Assembly (NCBI RefSeq): GCF_032854445.1
Contig: NC_088301.1
Coordinates: 19,277,808 to 19,341,807 of the forward strand
Reading direction: 5' to 3'
Length of the DNA: 64,000 nucleotides
Source of the DNA: Liolophura sinensis
Lineage: Eukaryota; Mollusca; Polyplacophora; Chitonida; Chitonidae
Of this stretch, positions 1 through 10,845 are shown in pieces. The notes beneath the pieces are model-generated. The model saw only the letters and a program-made list of their open reading frames with translations. It was not told the DNA's origin and searched no databases. How positions within the stretch are numbered: position 1 is the stretch's first letter; the number at the start of each line of letters is the position of its first letter. A program made the position numbers and the translations under genes.

Positions 1-194
1 CAATCCATCAATCAATAAAAAAAATCATACAATCAGCCAGTTAGTCAATATATCAATACGAAAAACGAAAAACAGAAATAAGTTTAACCTCATTTAACGG
101 TAGAATTGTTAATTTGAGATTGACTAGCAAGCATGAAGCAAAAGAAAATGACAAAATAAAAAAGAAAGTTAACCCGCATACAGGTATGTAAATG

Positions 195-356
195 TACCGA
201 TCGTTGTAAGTTCAAGTCCAGCTTACGCTGGCTTCTCTTAGGGTCGGACATGGGAAAGTTTGCTGGTAACCTGCGGAAGATCGTGGGTTTACCCTGGGCT
301 TTGCTTGGTTTCCTCCCACCATAATGCTGACCGCTGTCGTATAAGTGAAGTAATGT
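195..356 (+). repeat. tRNA-derived SINE, 5'-truncated (molluscan V-SINE-like, family 1)
   Basis: From GTAAGTTCAAGTCCAGC (the B-box region of a tRNA head) through TGGTTTCCTCCCACCATAATG to the tail GTCGTATAAGTGAAGTAATG. The same unit recurs in this window at 4322, 17236, 22195, 32672, 38108 and 51497, always in the opposite orientation. From memory it resembles the RUDI-type V-SINEs of molluscs. The 31-bp tandem array starts exactly where its tail ends. Confidence 0.7.
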
Positions 357-1290
357 TTAAAATCATCAGGTAAAACAAGGATAATGTTAAAAATCATCGG
401 ATAAAACTAGTATAATGTTAGAAATCATCATGTAAAACTCTGGATAATGTTAGAAGTGTAAATGTTATTATGTAAAACAAGGGTAATGTTAGAAATCATC
501 AAGTAAACCTAGGTTAATGTTTTAAATTATCAGGTAAGACTAGAATAATGTTAGAAATTATCAGGTAAGACTAGGATAATGTTAGAAATTATCAGATAAA
601 ACTAGTATAATGTTAGACATCATCATGTAAAACTAGTATAATGTTAGACATCATCATGTAAAACTTTGGATAATGTTAGAAGTTATTATGTAAAACAAGG
701 ATAATGTTAGAAATCATCAGGTAAACCTTGGTTAATGTTTTAAATTATCGGGTAAATCTAGGATAATGTTGGAAGTCATGAGGTAAAACTAGGGTAATGT
801 TAGAAATCATGAGGTAAAATTAGGGTAATGTTAGAAATAATCAGGTAAACCTAGGTTAATGTTTTAAATTATCAAGTAAGACTAGGATTATCTTCGAAAT
901 CATGAGGTAAAACTAGGGTAATGTTAGACATTATCAGATAAAACTAGGGTAATGTTAGAAATTATCAGATAAAACTAGGGTAATGTTAGAAATTATCAGA
1001 TAAAACCAGGGTAATGTTTAAAATCATCAGGTAAACTAGGGTAATGTTAGAAATTATCAGATAAAAATACGGTAATGTTAGAAATCATCAGGTAAAACTA
1101 GGATAATGTTAGAAATCATCCGGTAAAATTAGGATAATGTTAGAAATCATCACGTAAAACGTTGGATAATGTTATAAGCTATTATGTAAAACTAGGATAC
1201 TGTTAGAAGTTATCAGGTAAACTACGACATGCAGTGTTAGAAAAGATTGGATAAGGCTATAGAAATATTTGAGTAAATTTGCAACAAGGA
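356..1290. repeat. 31-bp tandem array, about 30 units
   Basis: The unit runs AAATCATCAGGTAAAACTAG then GGTAATGTTAG. Copies differ by frequent substitutions and a few short indels. It directly abuts the tail of the SINE at 195-356 and may have expanded from that junction. Divergence rises towards the 3' end (1220-1380), where only the core GGTAAA can be followed. Confidence 0.85.
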
Positions 1291-1539
1291 TAGAAATCAT
1301 GAGGTAAAGTTACTGCAATACCAGAAATCATCGAGTAAATTTTAGGCAGTGTCAGAAATCGTCGGCTAAAGGTATAGAGATCTTGTTCTTTTATGTAACT
1401 TTTCTAAATTCATAAAATGTCAGAACATCCTTTATAAGTTGAACTATCTACTTATTGGATTGTTGATTTGTACACTGTATACTGGACAAGGAAAATATGT
1501 ATAACATTTAATGTTAAGGTGAAACGAAGAATTCAAACC

Positions 1540-1945
1540 TATGACTCAACCCCATGTGGCGAATGGGGTGAAAAAGCAAATGTGTACTGTTTGAGTTGAA
1601 ACGAAAGGGTCTAAATCACTTGACGCTATGTGGCGAAACAAAGGGGACAATGTCACTTCACGTTGTGTATTATAAGACGCAATCCCAATCACTTGACGTT
1701 GCGTAGTGTATGAGGCGAAACGAAGTTGCCTAATTGACTTGATGTTGTGTTCTGTGTGAGGTGAATTGAAGGGTCCTAAATCGCTTGACGTTGTGTTCTA
1801 TATATGGCGAAACAAAAGGGACTAAATCCTTTGAAACTGTGTGTCGTTTGAGGTGAAATGGAGACCTCTATATCACTTGACGCTGTGTACCTTTTGAGGT
1901 AAAACGAAGTCTCAATTGTCACTGTGTGCTAGAGGAGGTAAAGCA
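1540..1945. repeat. Degenerate tandem array of about 46 bp
   Basis: The words TCACTTGACGTTGTGT and GAGGTGAAACGAAGGG recur at about 46-bp spacing (for example near 1692, 1738, 1783, 1829 and 1876). The units are strongly diverged, indicating an old array. Confidence 0.65.
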
Positions 1946-3905
1946 AAGGGGCCTATATTACTTCAGTAGTAGTCGTGTGTGGGGCGACCTAGACTGGTAC
2001 ATAAAGGTTGACTCAAGTGCTATTAAAATAGTAAAGGCTCGAAGCTTAATACGCATTCTATTAAAACTGACCTAAGCTTTATGACATCTGGAACGCTTTA
2101 TCTTCGTGACTTTTATTGTATAGTAAAGGCGAGAAGGGTTCGCCATTGGTTACCATTTACAAGGCTATGAAGAGGACGACATGCATATTTCATGTCCGGT
2201 GTCTATCAGCCGACTACAGTATTACTAATTTACCGTCTGGAGTCAGCCCAGGGCTGGAAGATCCCAGTCAGGTATGTGGCCTGGGTAGACAGGTGCCTGT
2301 TATAGCAAGCAGGATAGGTGTGTACGTGTGCTTTCGTGTGTTTGTGGGTGTGTCAGATTGAGCTGGCATCCAAACTTCGTCCAAAACCATATTCTGAAGT
2401 GTCAGTTTGTCCAAAAGTGATTGCAACACGACAACACACGTGTTCTGGAGGGTTGTAGGAAAGTTCCAAACGTGTATTTCATTTTAACTATTGGTGTTTT
2501 TGGTAAAATTGTTATGACTTCCTTACACATGTAGTTAATTGTATCTATATGCAATTCCTCTACACATATATATTTATAATTAAGTAATAAAAACCACTAT
2601 TTGTTTTATGTTCCTTTTTACTGACCCTTTCTATCATAAGTGGGATTCCAAAGCAAAGATAAAAGAAATCTGATACACCGCAATATGACGATTTAAAGAA
2701 AATTTTGAAAAAACAAATATTTACTTGTTATTTATTTGCTTGAATAATAATAGTTGAGAAATCCTTTGCAGCCCGAACACTTTCAGACTTTGCTAAACGT
2801 AGCCAGGGTATGCATGCAATGATATAACCTATGATTATTCGCAGACGGAGGCAATTAAATTTAATGCTATCATGATGGATAGCGGGTATTTCCGGCTCCG
2901 TCCAACGAACTAATCAATGTGCATGAAGGCAATCATCAAAGATGAATAATGCATTTACAATGCTCCACTCATTGTTTCATTATTAACGTCAAATATTAAT
3001 ACAACTTTATATACTCAATGACGACTTTTTTTTTTGAATAATGGATAATATTATTAACAAAGTATCCCTTTATGGAAGTCATTAACCGCTTTGCTTAAGG
3101 CCTTGTTGAGTGATTTCCAATGTTGAAAAGCAGCTGTATAGCGGTGTCATCGCTAGGACTGGTTATAGTCCACTACCCGTAACCAGTACAGATTTTCACT
3201 CCGACACATGGACATTGTTTGTTTGCCACGGAGACTTAACCAGCTAAGTTAGGTAGTGGTTCTATATTTTGTATGTGTAGGCCTACGAAAATTTATTCAA
3301 ATATGACTGACATTAAACATAAAAATTGCACAAGAACAGGAGCTACAAGGTGCTTTATGGGATGTTGTTTTATGTGATGTTGTTGTTGTTGCTGGGGATG
3401 ACGTTCGTGTTGCTCTTGACTGTGAGGTGCGGTATTGAAATGTGCACTTTGTGCCCACAAATCCGCCATCTTTTGTGACGTGTGAAGACAGAATAAGTAA
3501 TTAATAAAATTAAGGCGAATTCCAAGATGAAAGTTAACATACTTGTATACAGGTTTCAAAATGAAACAAACTCAATAATGTAAAGATTTCTTTGCTTAAT
3601 CTTGGTTTAACATCGCTTTAAATATTGTTCCGATTGTTTCCTTGTAGCAGGCCGAACCCAGTGCCAACATGTTTATATATGAAGTGTTGCCTCAGTCGAA
3701 TGCCTTGCCGAAGACAACAGACACGAGAACCAGACAAAATCGAAATGCCCAGAGTAAACTATGCACCAATCTTTGGCACGTTGTGCAGGCGAACGATCCT
3801 TAGTGTGACATATACCATATCAAGTGGTACATGGGGTAGCATGTATCAAATCACAATATGGAATGCCAAATCCGTTAATGAACGAAATATAATGATTTGG
3901 GCAGA
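1946..3905. other. No gene recognised
   Basis: AT-rich sequence. The short open frames show no domain, codon or splice pattern I can defend; the one ending in the TA microsatellite is not credible. Confidence 0.6.
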
Positions 3906-3907
3906 TT

Positions 3908-3910
<3 letters not shown>

Positions 3911-3960
<50 letters not shown>

Positions 3961-3981
3961 TATAGATAGATAGATAGATAG
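3911..3981. repeat. (TA)n then (GATA)n microsatellite
   Basis: About 48 bp of alternating TA followed by six GATA-type units. Confidence 0.97.
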
Positions 3982-4321
3982 ATTTTATACAGTACAGCTG
4001 TTACACTACTGTACTTGTTCACATGTTTTATTTTCACAGTTGGTAAAGGTTTTAAATAAATTTCAGAATAAAAGTCGAAAAGGTATATCTCTCTCTCTTT
4101 TTGCTCAAACAGAGATGGCTCCAGAAATGCTGAAGCAATCTTGAGGTCCCCATGCCATATTCCAAGAAGGTAGCTTTTGAGTCAAGACAACATCAGAAGA
4201 AATAAGAACAGATTCAACGTTAAAAATATGTTTCATCTATAACGGCGTATAAAGACTTCTATTTACGAAAGACAATATACCCATCTAGGCCTATGAAGTA
4301 TCATTTGGACGGGTTCGTCTT

Positions 4322-4425
4322 TAACTTAATTTATTTGTTTATTTAATTGATTGGCGTTTAAAGCGGTGCTCAGTCCGCATTACGGTGGCAGGATGCCAGC
4401 TAAAGCCCGTGGAGGAAAGTCTTTA
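4322..4425 (-). repeat. Family 1 SINE fragment (tail end)
   Basis: TTTAATTGATTGGCGTTTAA, then GCGGTGCTCAG and CATTACGGTGGCAGGATGCC match the reverse complement of the SINE tail in diverged form. Confidence 0.55.
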
Positions 4426-5225
4426 AATCATCATTTGTCTCAACAAGCCTATATGATCATTACCATTTTGTTTTAAGAAATACAAACACAGCATACTACT
4501 GATGAGAAATTCTGTTCTTTTATTCTCACACCGTGTTCTCTGAGCATGGGTACCAATACCGTTTTCAAGGCTATGGTACAGATAACTATGGACTTGAAAT
4601 GCAGATATATACTGGAAGCCTTAAAGGACTAAACCATTTGACTGCTTTGTGATAAAGGAGTCTCATTTGACACCCTTGTTAAGAGTCCAGCAGGTATAAT
4701 ATTTCTGGCACGGATTACGAATCCCAAAGGTCTCACCTAGGGCAGTCTATATTGTGTAGTCCAGGGATTTCCTTGTTTTACGTCTGCTGTGGCTGATTTG
4801 GAGTCCAGATGTCTGACTGATAACTGGACGTTCTTGGATTCTCTTGGATTCATAGGCCGCGCGGTTACATCAACGAACGATATCGGCATGGACGTTTTAT
4901 CTTGCTTTAACTTATCTCAACTCAACCCGTTTTAGCAGGGTAGACAAATACTCATAGCAGGTCATTTTTACTCCAGGCTTTCGTATGGCTTCGTAGTTAT
5001 TAAATAGAATAACTCAGACAACATGCAAGACGATATGTTGCGGTATGTCCCTCGTCTTACAATATAACGAATCTGACTGGGTTTAAAACCGTAAAGGAAA
5101 TAATGTCGAAAATCTTCTTTATAGTTCCTTTTAATTCTAGTTTGGGAATATATACTGGATTAAGTTAAGAAAGGATATATGTTTATAACTTGTGCACAAT
5201 CATTTCTGTGTTTGACGCACTAAGT
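4426..5225. other. No gene recognised
   Basis: No coding, RNA or repeat signal that I can support. Confidence 0.55.
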
Positions 5226-5226
5226 T

Positions 5227-5560
5227 CGGGTGGCCTAATGGTTAGAGCGTCCGCCTCGAAATCCGGAGACCTTGGCTCAAACCTGGGTCGGGTCATAAGA
5301 AAAGAATGTATTTTAAAATGATGGTACGTGTTACTGCCTCGCGTGGCGCTCAGCACTGAGAGGTTAGAGCAAGGAAACAGGACTGTTTGGCCAAGTGTCA
5401 ATATAACGTGGCAAGGTGAGGGGTCATGTCTTTTGGACGGCGGTACTTTGGAGGCATGGACTCACTCTGTCACAAGGAGACACAATATATGTACATGCAC
5501 CTAATGACACTTCGTCGTCACATGACTGAACATTTACGACGTAAAACCCAAAGCATAGAA
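5227..5560 (+). repeat. tRNA-headed SINE, family 2, nearly full length
   Basis: The head GGCCTAATGGTTAGAGCGTC (A box) with GGCTCAAACCTGG (B-box region) is followed by a body with CACAAGGAGACACAATATATG and the tail TTCGTCGTCACATGAC ... ACGACGTAAAACCC. The tail is shared with the copies at 10535-10845 and 35905-36235, which carry a different tRNA head. Confidence 0.72.
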
Positions 5561-5982
5561 ACATACATATACACATTAGGTTTGTTTAGTGCAAAGAATC
5601 ATTTAGTTAAAAAGGCTCCCAACTTCGTCACACAAACTAACCGTTTAACTCGCAATTAAGAAGGCCAGTCTAAATACGACTACATGTACATAAAAGCCAC
5701 ATGTATATGCGCCTCTTACATCTTCTGTTATCATGCGCGTTAACTGAAATACTTCAATTATTAAACGCCACGATATCTTTAGTTGTACATATTTCTCCAA
5801 AGTACACCATTTGAGCTGTTACATTTAATATAAATAAATACTCACCTATAAACGGCAAGTTCATCCCTTTGTATTGTTTTAATGTAATCGTATGTTCAAT
5901 ATGATGGCAACACAGCGTTCTGAATAATTCTAGACCAGTTACGTCTAATAAATTGCAATTAACATCATTGTCGTTTTTAAAA

Positions 5983-6185
5983 CTAATTCTACTTAAGCCA
6001 TGTGCTAGGGGGCGTGTAAATTGCTGCTATTTTGTGCATTTTCATGAACAGTAAGAATAAAACCTGACTGAGGTAAATTGACAAGAGGCCGTATTTCATC
6101 GGTTACCTGTGACCATTTTCCAGCTGTCACACTCTCGTCCCTGCTCTGGTTTTCTCTCTGTGCTGCACGTCTTAATCATGTCTTA
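5983..6185 (+). repeat. Dispersed repeat family A (about 200 bp), copy 1
   Basis: Starts CTAATTCTACTTAAGCCATG, contains GAACAGTAAGAATAAAACC and GAGGTAAATTGACAAGAGGC, and ends near GCTCTGGTTTTCTCTCTGTG. Eight copies occur in this window in both orientations (also at 7896, 18965, 19225, 38528, 43108, 47582 and 63366). No coding capacity and no terminal inverted repeat that I can see; probably a non-autonomous element. Confidence 0.75.
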
Positions 6186-7325
6186 AAATGCCTCTGAACA
6201 CCCAGGTAAAGTGCTCCTGCTCTGTCCGACGCTAGTAATTATATTATGATGTTGGTTCCTAAACGTTCACATTCTTTCTGCTCGTTAATTGAAGTAAGGC
6301 AAATTTCACCAATACTTCCGCGAATTAACTAGTTCCTTCCAGCCAAATCGGAGCCTATAGATAAAATGCCCATCAAGGACGTATAATAATAGAGGAAAGC
6401 TAGAGGTGCTGCATTGAAATATTAATGCGCTCCCCTTTGGAGCGAATTGATAGCCGAGGTTTATGTCCGAATCTGGGCTTATTTCTGCCTTAAACTGCGG
6501 GCATTCATTTCGGCTATGCGGCCATTGACCAATTTTAATCCTGCCGTCTCCTGTGGTGCGACTTACGATCGCTATGATTCCGTTATACTTGTATAAATAA
6601 TGTTAATTGCGGTGCTTGATTGCGAGGTGAGCAGAACGCGACCATGACGTCGCTTAGGGCTTTGCTACTGAGTGCAAATGAATTCAGCTCTCCGGAGCAG
6701 ATGCTTTTTGAGAATGAGAAATGGTGCCGGTCATCATTTATAGAGATGGCCCAGAGGTGTTACAGTGTAGACTTATGCCTATCATTTCAAGAGGTGCCAC
6801 ATTATGAGAATGAAGGGGCTAAGGGATAAGTCACGAAGTCACTGATAGAGGTTGTCAAGAGCTTGGCTCCGTCGAGCGCGGCGACCCGGATTTAAGTGCT
6901 GTAATCTATCCAGGTATCTTTCCGGTTTCCTCCACTCCGAACTTTATAATGACGAAGAATGTTCTTAGCGAATAAATTTTAAGATAAAAATAATAAGTCA
7001 GTATCCAAATTGTGCATCTTTGCTATATATAGTTCAGAAGTTGTCCTTGACCAAACGTATATCTCGTTTCAGCTTTGATTGCAAGTGTTCATGAATCCAT
7101 CAAGAACAACACCAAGAATATACGATCCGGGGTTAAGAGGTGTTAGACAAAGCTATTTAGCAACCCAGGGATTCTGAGCTCTGAGTTCATATTTACAAGA
7201 GGTTGTAAGATTTAAGAAACTTATCGAATGAAGTTATTTGTCCCATAACACACAGGGTCTAACAAATCGCTGCTAGGTCAGATGTAAGTCCAGAGACAAC
7301 ATAACAAATGTATGGATAACATATC
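6186..7325. other. No gene recognised
   Basis: No supported feature. A short stretch near 6620-6830 is open for 69 codons but has no recognisable product. Confidence 0.55.
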
Positions 7326-7428
7326 TATTTATTCAGCGAGCGACGTTTCTAACGATACTAACACCACTGTCAAGCAAAATGAAATGGTATTAGTATATAT
7401 TATACCGAAACGTCGCTCAATGAATAAA
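7326..7428. repeat. Foldback (inverted-repeat) element
   Basis: The left arm TATTTATTCAGCGAGCGACG and the right arm CGTCGCTCAATGAATAAATA are inverted copies with about two differences, separated by about 60 bp. The arms would pair into a stem of more than 20 bp. It may be a solo MITE or the terminal repeats of a deleted DNA transposon. Confidence 0.75.
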
Positions 7429-7895
7429 TATTTGTGATCGATATATGTGCTATACTATACAACTTAGATTCCAAATGCCACTGAAAGAAGCCCATAGACG
7501 TTGTCCCATTTGTCCAAAAAATCAAAGGCAGATTTCCAATTCACGCCACAGACAACAATCAGAAGTCAAAAATTCACTTGAACAAAGCGTTAATTTTGCA
7601 ATGTTCAACCTTCATTAAACGCATCGTACATTTCTTGTAAATCCCACTTCCAGCTGCAACAAGCAGCTCTGTGAGAAGACGGCGTTGTTGTTGGTGGTGT
7701 TTTTTCTTGTTTTGATCATTGAGTAAATTTTTGAAATGTGCATGGCTTCTTGTGTGTGTTAATACCAGATTGCGGTTCCAGCGTCTATATTCGAAATTTG
7801 GACATAAATCCACGATATACATGCGTAGATGTTTTCATAGACAACCAAGCAACAAGTAAGAAGATAGTCTTCACGCAGTAGACTTGTTCTTTGAC

Positions 7896-8062
7896 CTAAT
7901 TCTACTTAAGCCATGGTCTGAGGGGCCTGCAAATTTGCTACCATCTAAGCATTTACATGAACAGTTAGAATAAAACCCTAACTGAGGTAAATTGACCAGT
8001 TTCCAGTATCACACTGTCGTCACTGCTCTGGTTTTACTCCATATGCTGTAGTCTTTTACATT
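7896..8062 (+). repeat. Dispersed repeat family A, copy 2
   Basis: Same start (CTAATTCTACTTAAGCCATG) as the copy at 5983, with AGAATAAAACCCTAACTGAG and CTCTGGTTTTACTCCATATG. It has lost about 20 bp in the middle. Confidence 0.75.
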
Positions 8063-8084
8063 TGCTTCAAAGAATATTTCACTT

Positions 8085-8215
8085 ACTTGGGGGTGACCAG
8101 TTAGGCACTGGACTAAGGGAACCACTGCAAATCGCCAGTTATTGATAAAAAAGAAAAGAAAAAGACGTGGACTTGAACACGAGACTTGCTAGCCAAGATT
8201 GGGTTCAGTTGTCAA
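8085..8215 (+). repeat. Dispersed repeat family B, copy 1
   Basis: GACTAAGGGAACCACTGCAA ... GCCAAGATTGGGTTCAG is found again, inverted, at 18735-18925. The start GGTGACCAGTTAGGCACTGG is weakly tRNA-like. Confidence 0.65.
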
Positions 8216-8454
8216 GTTTTTGTTGGTATTTTCTTCGATAACACACATCAGATGAGAATGAGACGCCACGATACGGATTAAAATCTGTGGAATACATGCT
8301 AGGTTGTGTCCTTGTGTCTAGGAGTCAATTGTGGTTACAAGTAGGAAACATAATTACTCTCAAATGCAACGTTATAAATCATTATTGATAATAATAATAT
8401 ACTTAAAAATTAATCTGTTCTCTGAATGAGGCAAGAATATGCTCTACTATTACA

Positions 8455-8605
8455 GCGGATTGTTCTGTTAAATATAACACACATATTCTATTTCAACATA
8501 AAGGTTCTATTAGACTAACAGGGTATTATGTTGAATATGACAGAATATTGTGTTATAATAACAGAATACATTCTAGCATCACCCAGACAACAGAATTTAG
8601 TGACT
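8455..8605 (+). repeat. Dispersed repeat family C, related to the intronic 50-bp satellite
   Basis: GAATATTGTGTTATAATAAC ... ATTCTAGCATCACCCAG matches the inverted copy at 12795-12960. The ATTCTAGCATCACCCAG segment is the reverse complement of the CTGGGTGATGCTAGAAT core of the satellite at 30865-32330. Confidence 0.65.
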
Positions 8606-10440
8606 GTAATAATTCAGCACGGGGTAGGTTTGAAATCAGTTATGGATATGTTTAACCAAAATCGCTTGATATTGTGAAGCATATCTTCATTCCCGAAAAT
8701 AGGGTGTATTTATATATTTCTTGACTGAATGGCTTCTCAGCATCAGGTCTGCTTTAGCGTCACAGATGATATTAGCCACATGTACCGTACAGGCGTGTAG
8801 GTGTGGCAGCATGTAGTGACGGGATCACTTTCCCACAGTCTGCTTTCTGTCCGTTCTCTTCTCTCTTTATGAAAACTAACGAAGGGTGTATTTTTGGTTT
8901 CAACCATCCAATATTTACGTCACTTTACCTTTTGATGTACTCTATCTGGATATTTGAAAGTGTCTTGGGACCAAAGATTCTGTTCTTGTCTGCAGCACTC
9001 TGTCGCCATCATTGTGTAACAGAATTCCTGTGGTTTCAGGACAATATTACTCCTACAAATAAAAACTTCGTCTGGCGATTGCCTTGTCAGGTTTGGCCAT
9101 AACATTATTCCTTGAAAACGAGACACGGTCGAGCATTCTGATCATGTCAGACGATCCGAAAAATGACTAGTAATTTGAATGCCTCTTGGAGAAATCACGC
9201 GTGGGCATATTTATAGTATATCGTTTTGTTGTTTTGTGAAGAGTAACGGTGGAAAATTTAGAAATTTTTACAGAAAACTGTCTCACGTGACCTGTCAAAA
9301 GTTTTAGGCAACTATTTTTTTTAACAATTAAACAGCCGTATGAAAACAAAAGGTCCGGAAAAAGTCATTTAGAGTAGGAGAATGGTGAAGAAAATTGAGG
9401 AACTGAATCAACATCTCTGAACACGACGAAACAGGTGACCGGTAAATAAATGTCAAGAGCTGTTGCCTAATATTTATCACATGTTACAGTAGGGCTATTT
9501 TTACATTTGGTGACAAAAGGCTTCGAACTCGAAGTTCATCTATCAGTTTTTGTTGCGATATGAAATAAGCCTTGACGTCCATCAAATAACGGTGCATGTC
9601 GCTCCAGAGGGCAAAACACTGCCTCTGATGGCATGATCGACTGTTTCTGCAGGTGGCATGGCCTTAAATATTTCATAAGAAGGCAGTCCAAACATCCATA
9701 CTATGTAAATGTTACGAGTTTCCAGTATTACAATAGAGAAGACGACATGATATCTCCACCGCCAGTAGAGAGAGACGGCCATCATTGTATTCGCTGAGAG
9801 TTGCGGAGGCTTAAAATAGGTGGAAGCAGTGGAAGTAGCTTTGTCTTTGTAATGTCCACGGTATGTTTAGGATGCATAATACGTCATGTCTTCGGGGAGT
9901 TTCGAGTTCGAACTCCTTTGTCGCTAGGGGTAAAAAGCCCTTCTGCATCATTTGACTTGTCAAGAATGATATGTCATTTTTTCTTCACAATACCTTACCG
10001 ATCACCTGCTTCAATCTGTTCCGAAGAAACAAATTACACCCCAGTCCCTCAGGAACTTCTTCAGTTCACAAACTTTCAGCGTCTTAGTTTTCTCCGTCGT
10101 TCTTCTACTCTAAATAACTTTTCGTGAAACTTTTTTAGACGCCCATGTTATAGTAAATGTAATCAAAACATTTCTAACAGGTCACATGGTACAGTAGGGC
10201 GCTTTTTTCACCTTAAGCCCTAAGAGTGAGGACTCGAAATTCACATAGCAACAACCAGATCAACAGTGCGTACCGAAGTCGCTTGTTTGTTCTCGATGTT
10301 TTAAGTCAAGAGCTCTTTACCTCATACATGACAATGTTCGTCAGCAGCGTACCAAATGTCTGCAGTTCACTCCGGGCAATGAATTATTTTTACTCATAAA
10401 CCTGACAGCCGTCATATAAAAGTAACATCCTTGAAGACAC
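8606..10440. other. No gene recognised
   Basis: Several unrelated open frames of 60-108 codons on both strands, none with recognisable motifs or splice context. Confidence 0.55.
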
Positions 10441-10468
10441 GGATAAAATAAATAAATAAATGATGAAA

Positions 10469-10502
<34 letters not shown>
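10441..10502. repeat. (AAAT)n microsatellite
   Basis: About 15 AAAT units with one interruption (GATG). Confidence 0.95.
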
Positions 10503-10503
<1 letters not shown>

Positions 10504-10534
10504 CGTGATCTGGATTACGAAACATCGTTGGTTA

Positions 10535-10845
10535 GAGTGAATGAATGCTTGGGGTTTAACGTCTTATTTAACAATTTTGAGGTCATATGACGAAGAAGGA
10601 AACCTTAGAGTGCATGTAGTGTGCCTCCTTGTTGCAGGACGGATTTCCACTCTTTTATCTAGTGATGCTTCACTGAGACGACTTACCAAAGGCAAGTAAG
10701 CCGCACTTATACTGATACGGGTCAACCAGTCATTGCACTTTAGGCTAAACGAAGCTACAAGTTCCTCTTTTTTAAGGTCCTGGATCCACCGCCTCCGAAG
10801 CTGGCGCTCTACCAACTGTGCTATCTGGGCCGGTGTCGTTTGTTA
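10535..10845 (-). repeat. tRNA-headed SINE, family 3, full length
   Basis: On the minus strand the head reads CAGATAGCACAGTTGGTAGA (A box) with GGTGGATCCAGGACC (B-box region). The body contains GAAATCCGTCCTGCAACAAG and the tail ends GACGTTAAACCCCAAGCATT. It has the same head as the copy at 35905. Confidence 0.78.

Noticed and set aside
3625-4037. Genes on both strands around the TA microsatellite
   Set aside because: The frames are extended by the TA repeat (Y-I-Y-I) and have no other support.
5227-5300. Functional tRNA gene
   Set aside because: It has A- and B-box-like words but continues into a SINE body and tail, and the cloverleaf cannot be closed cleanly.
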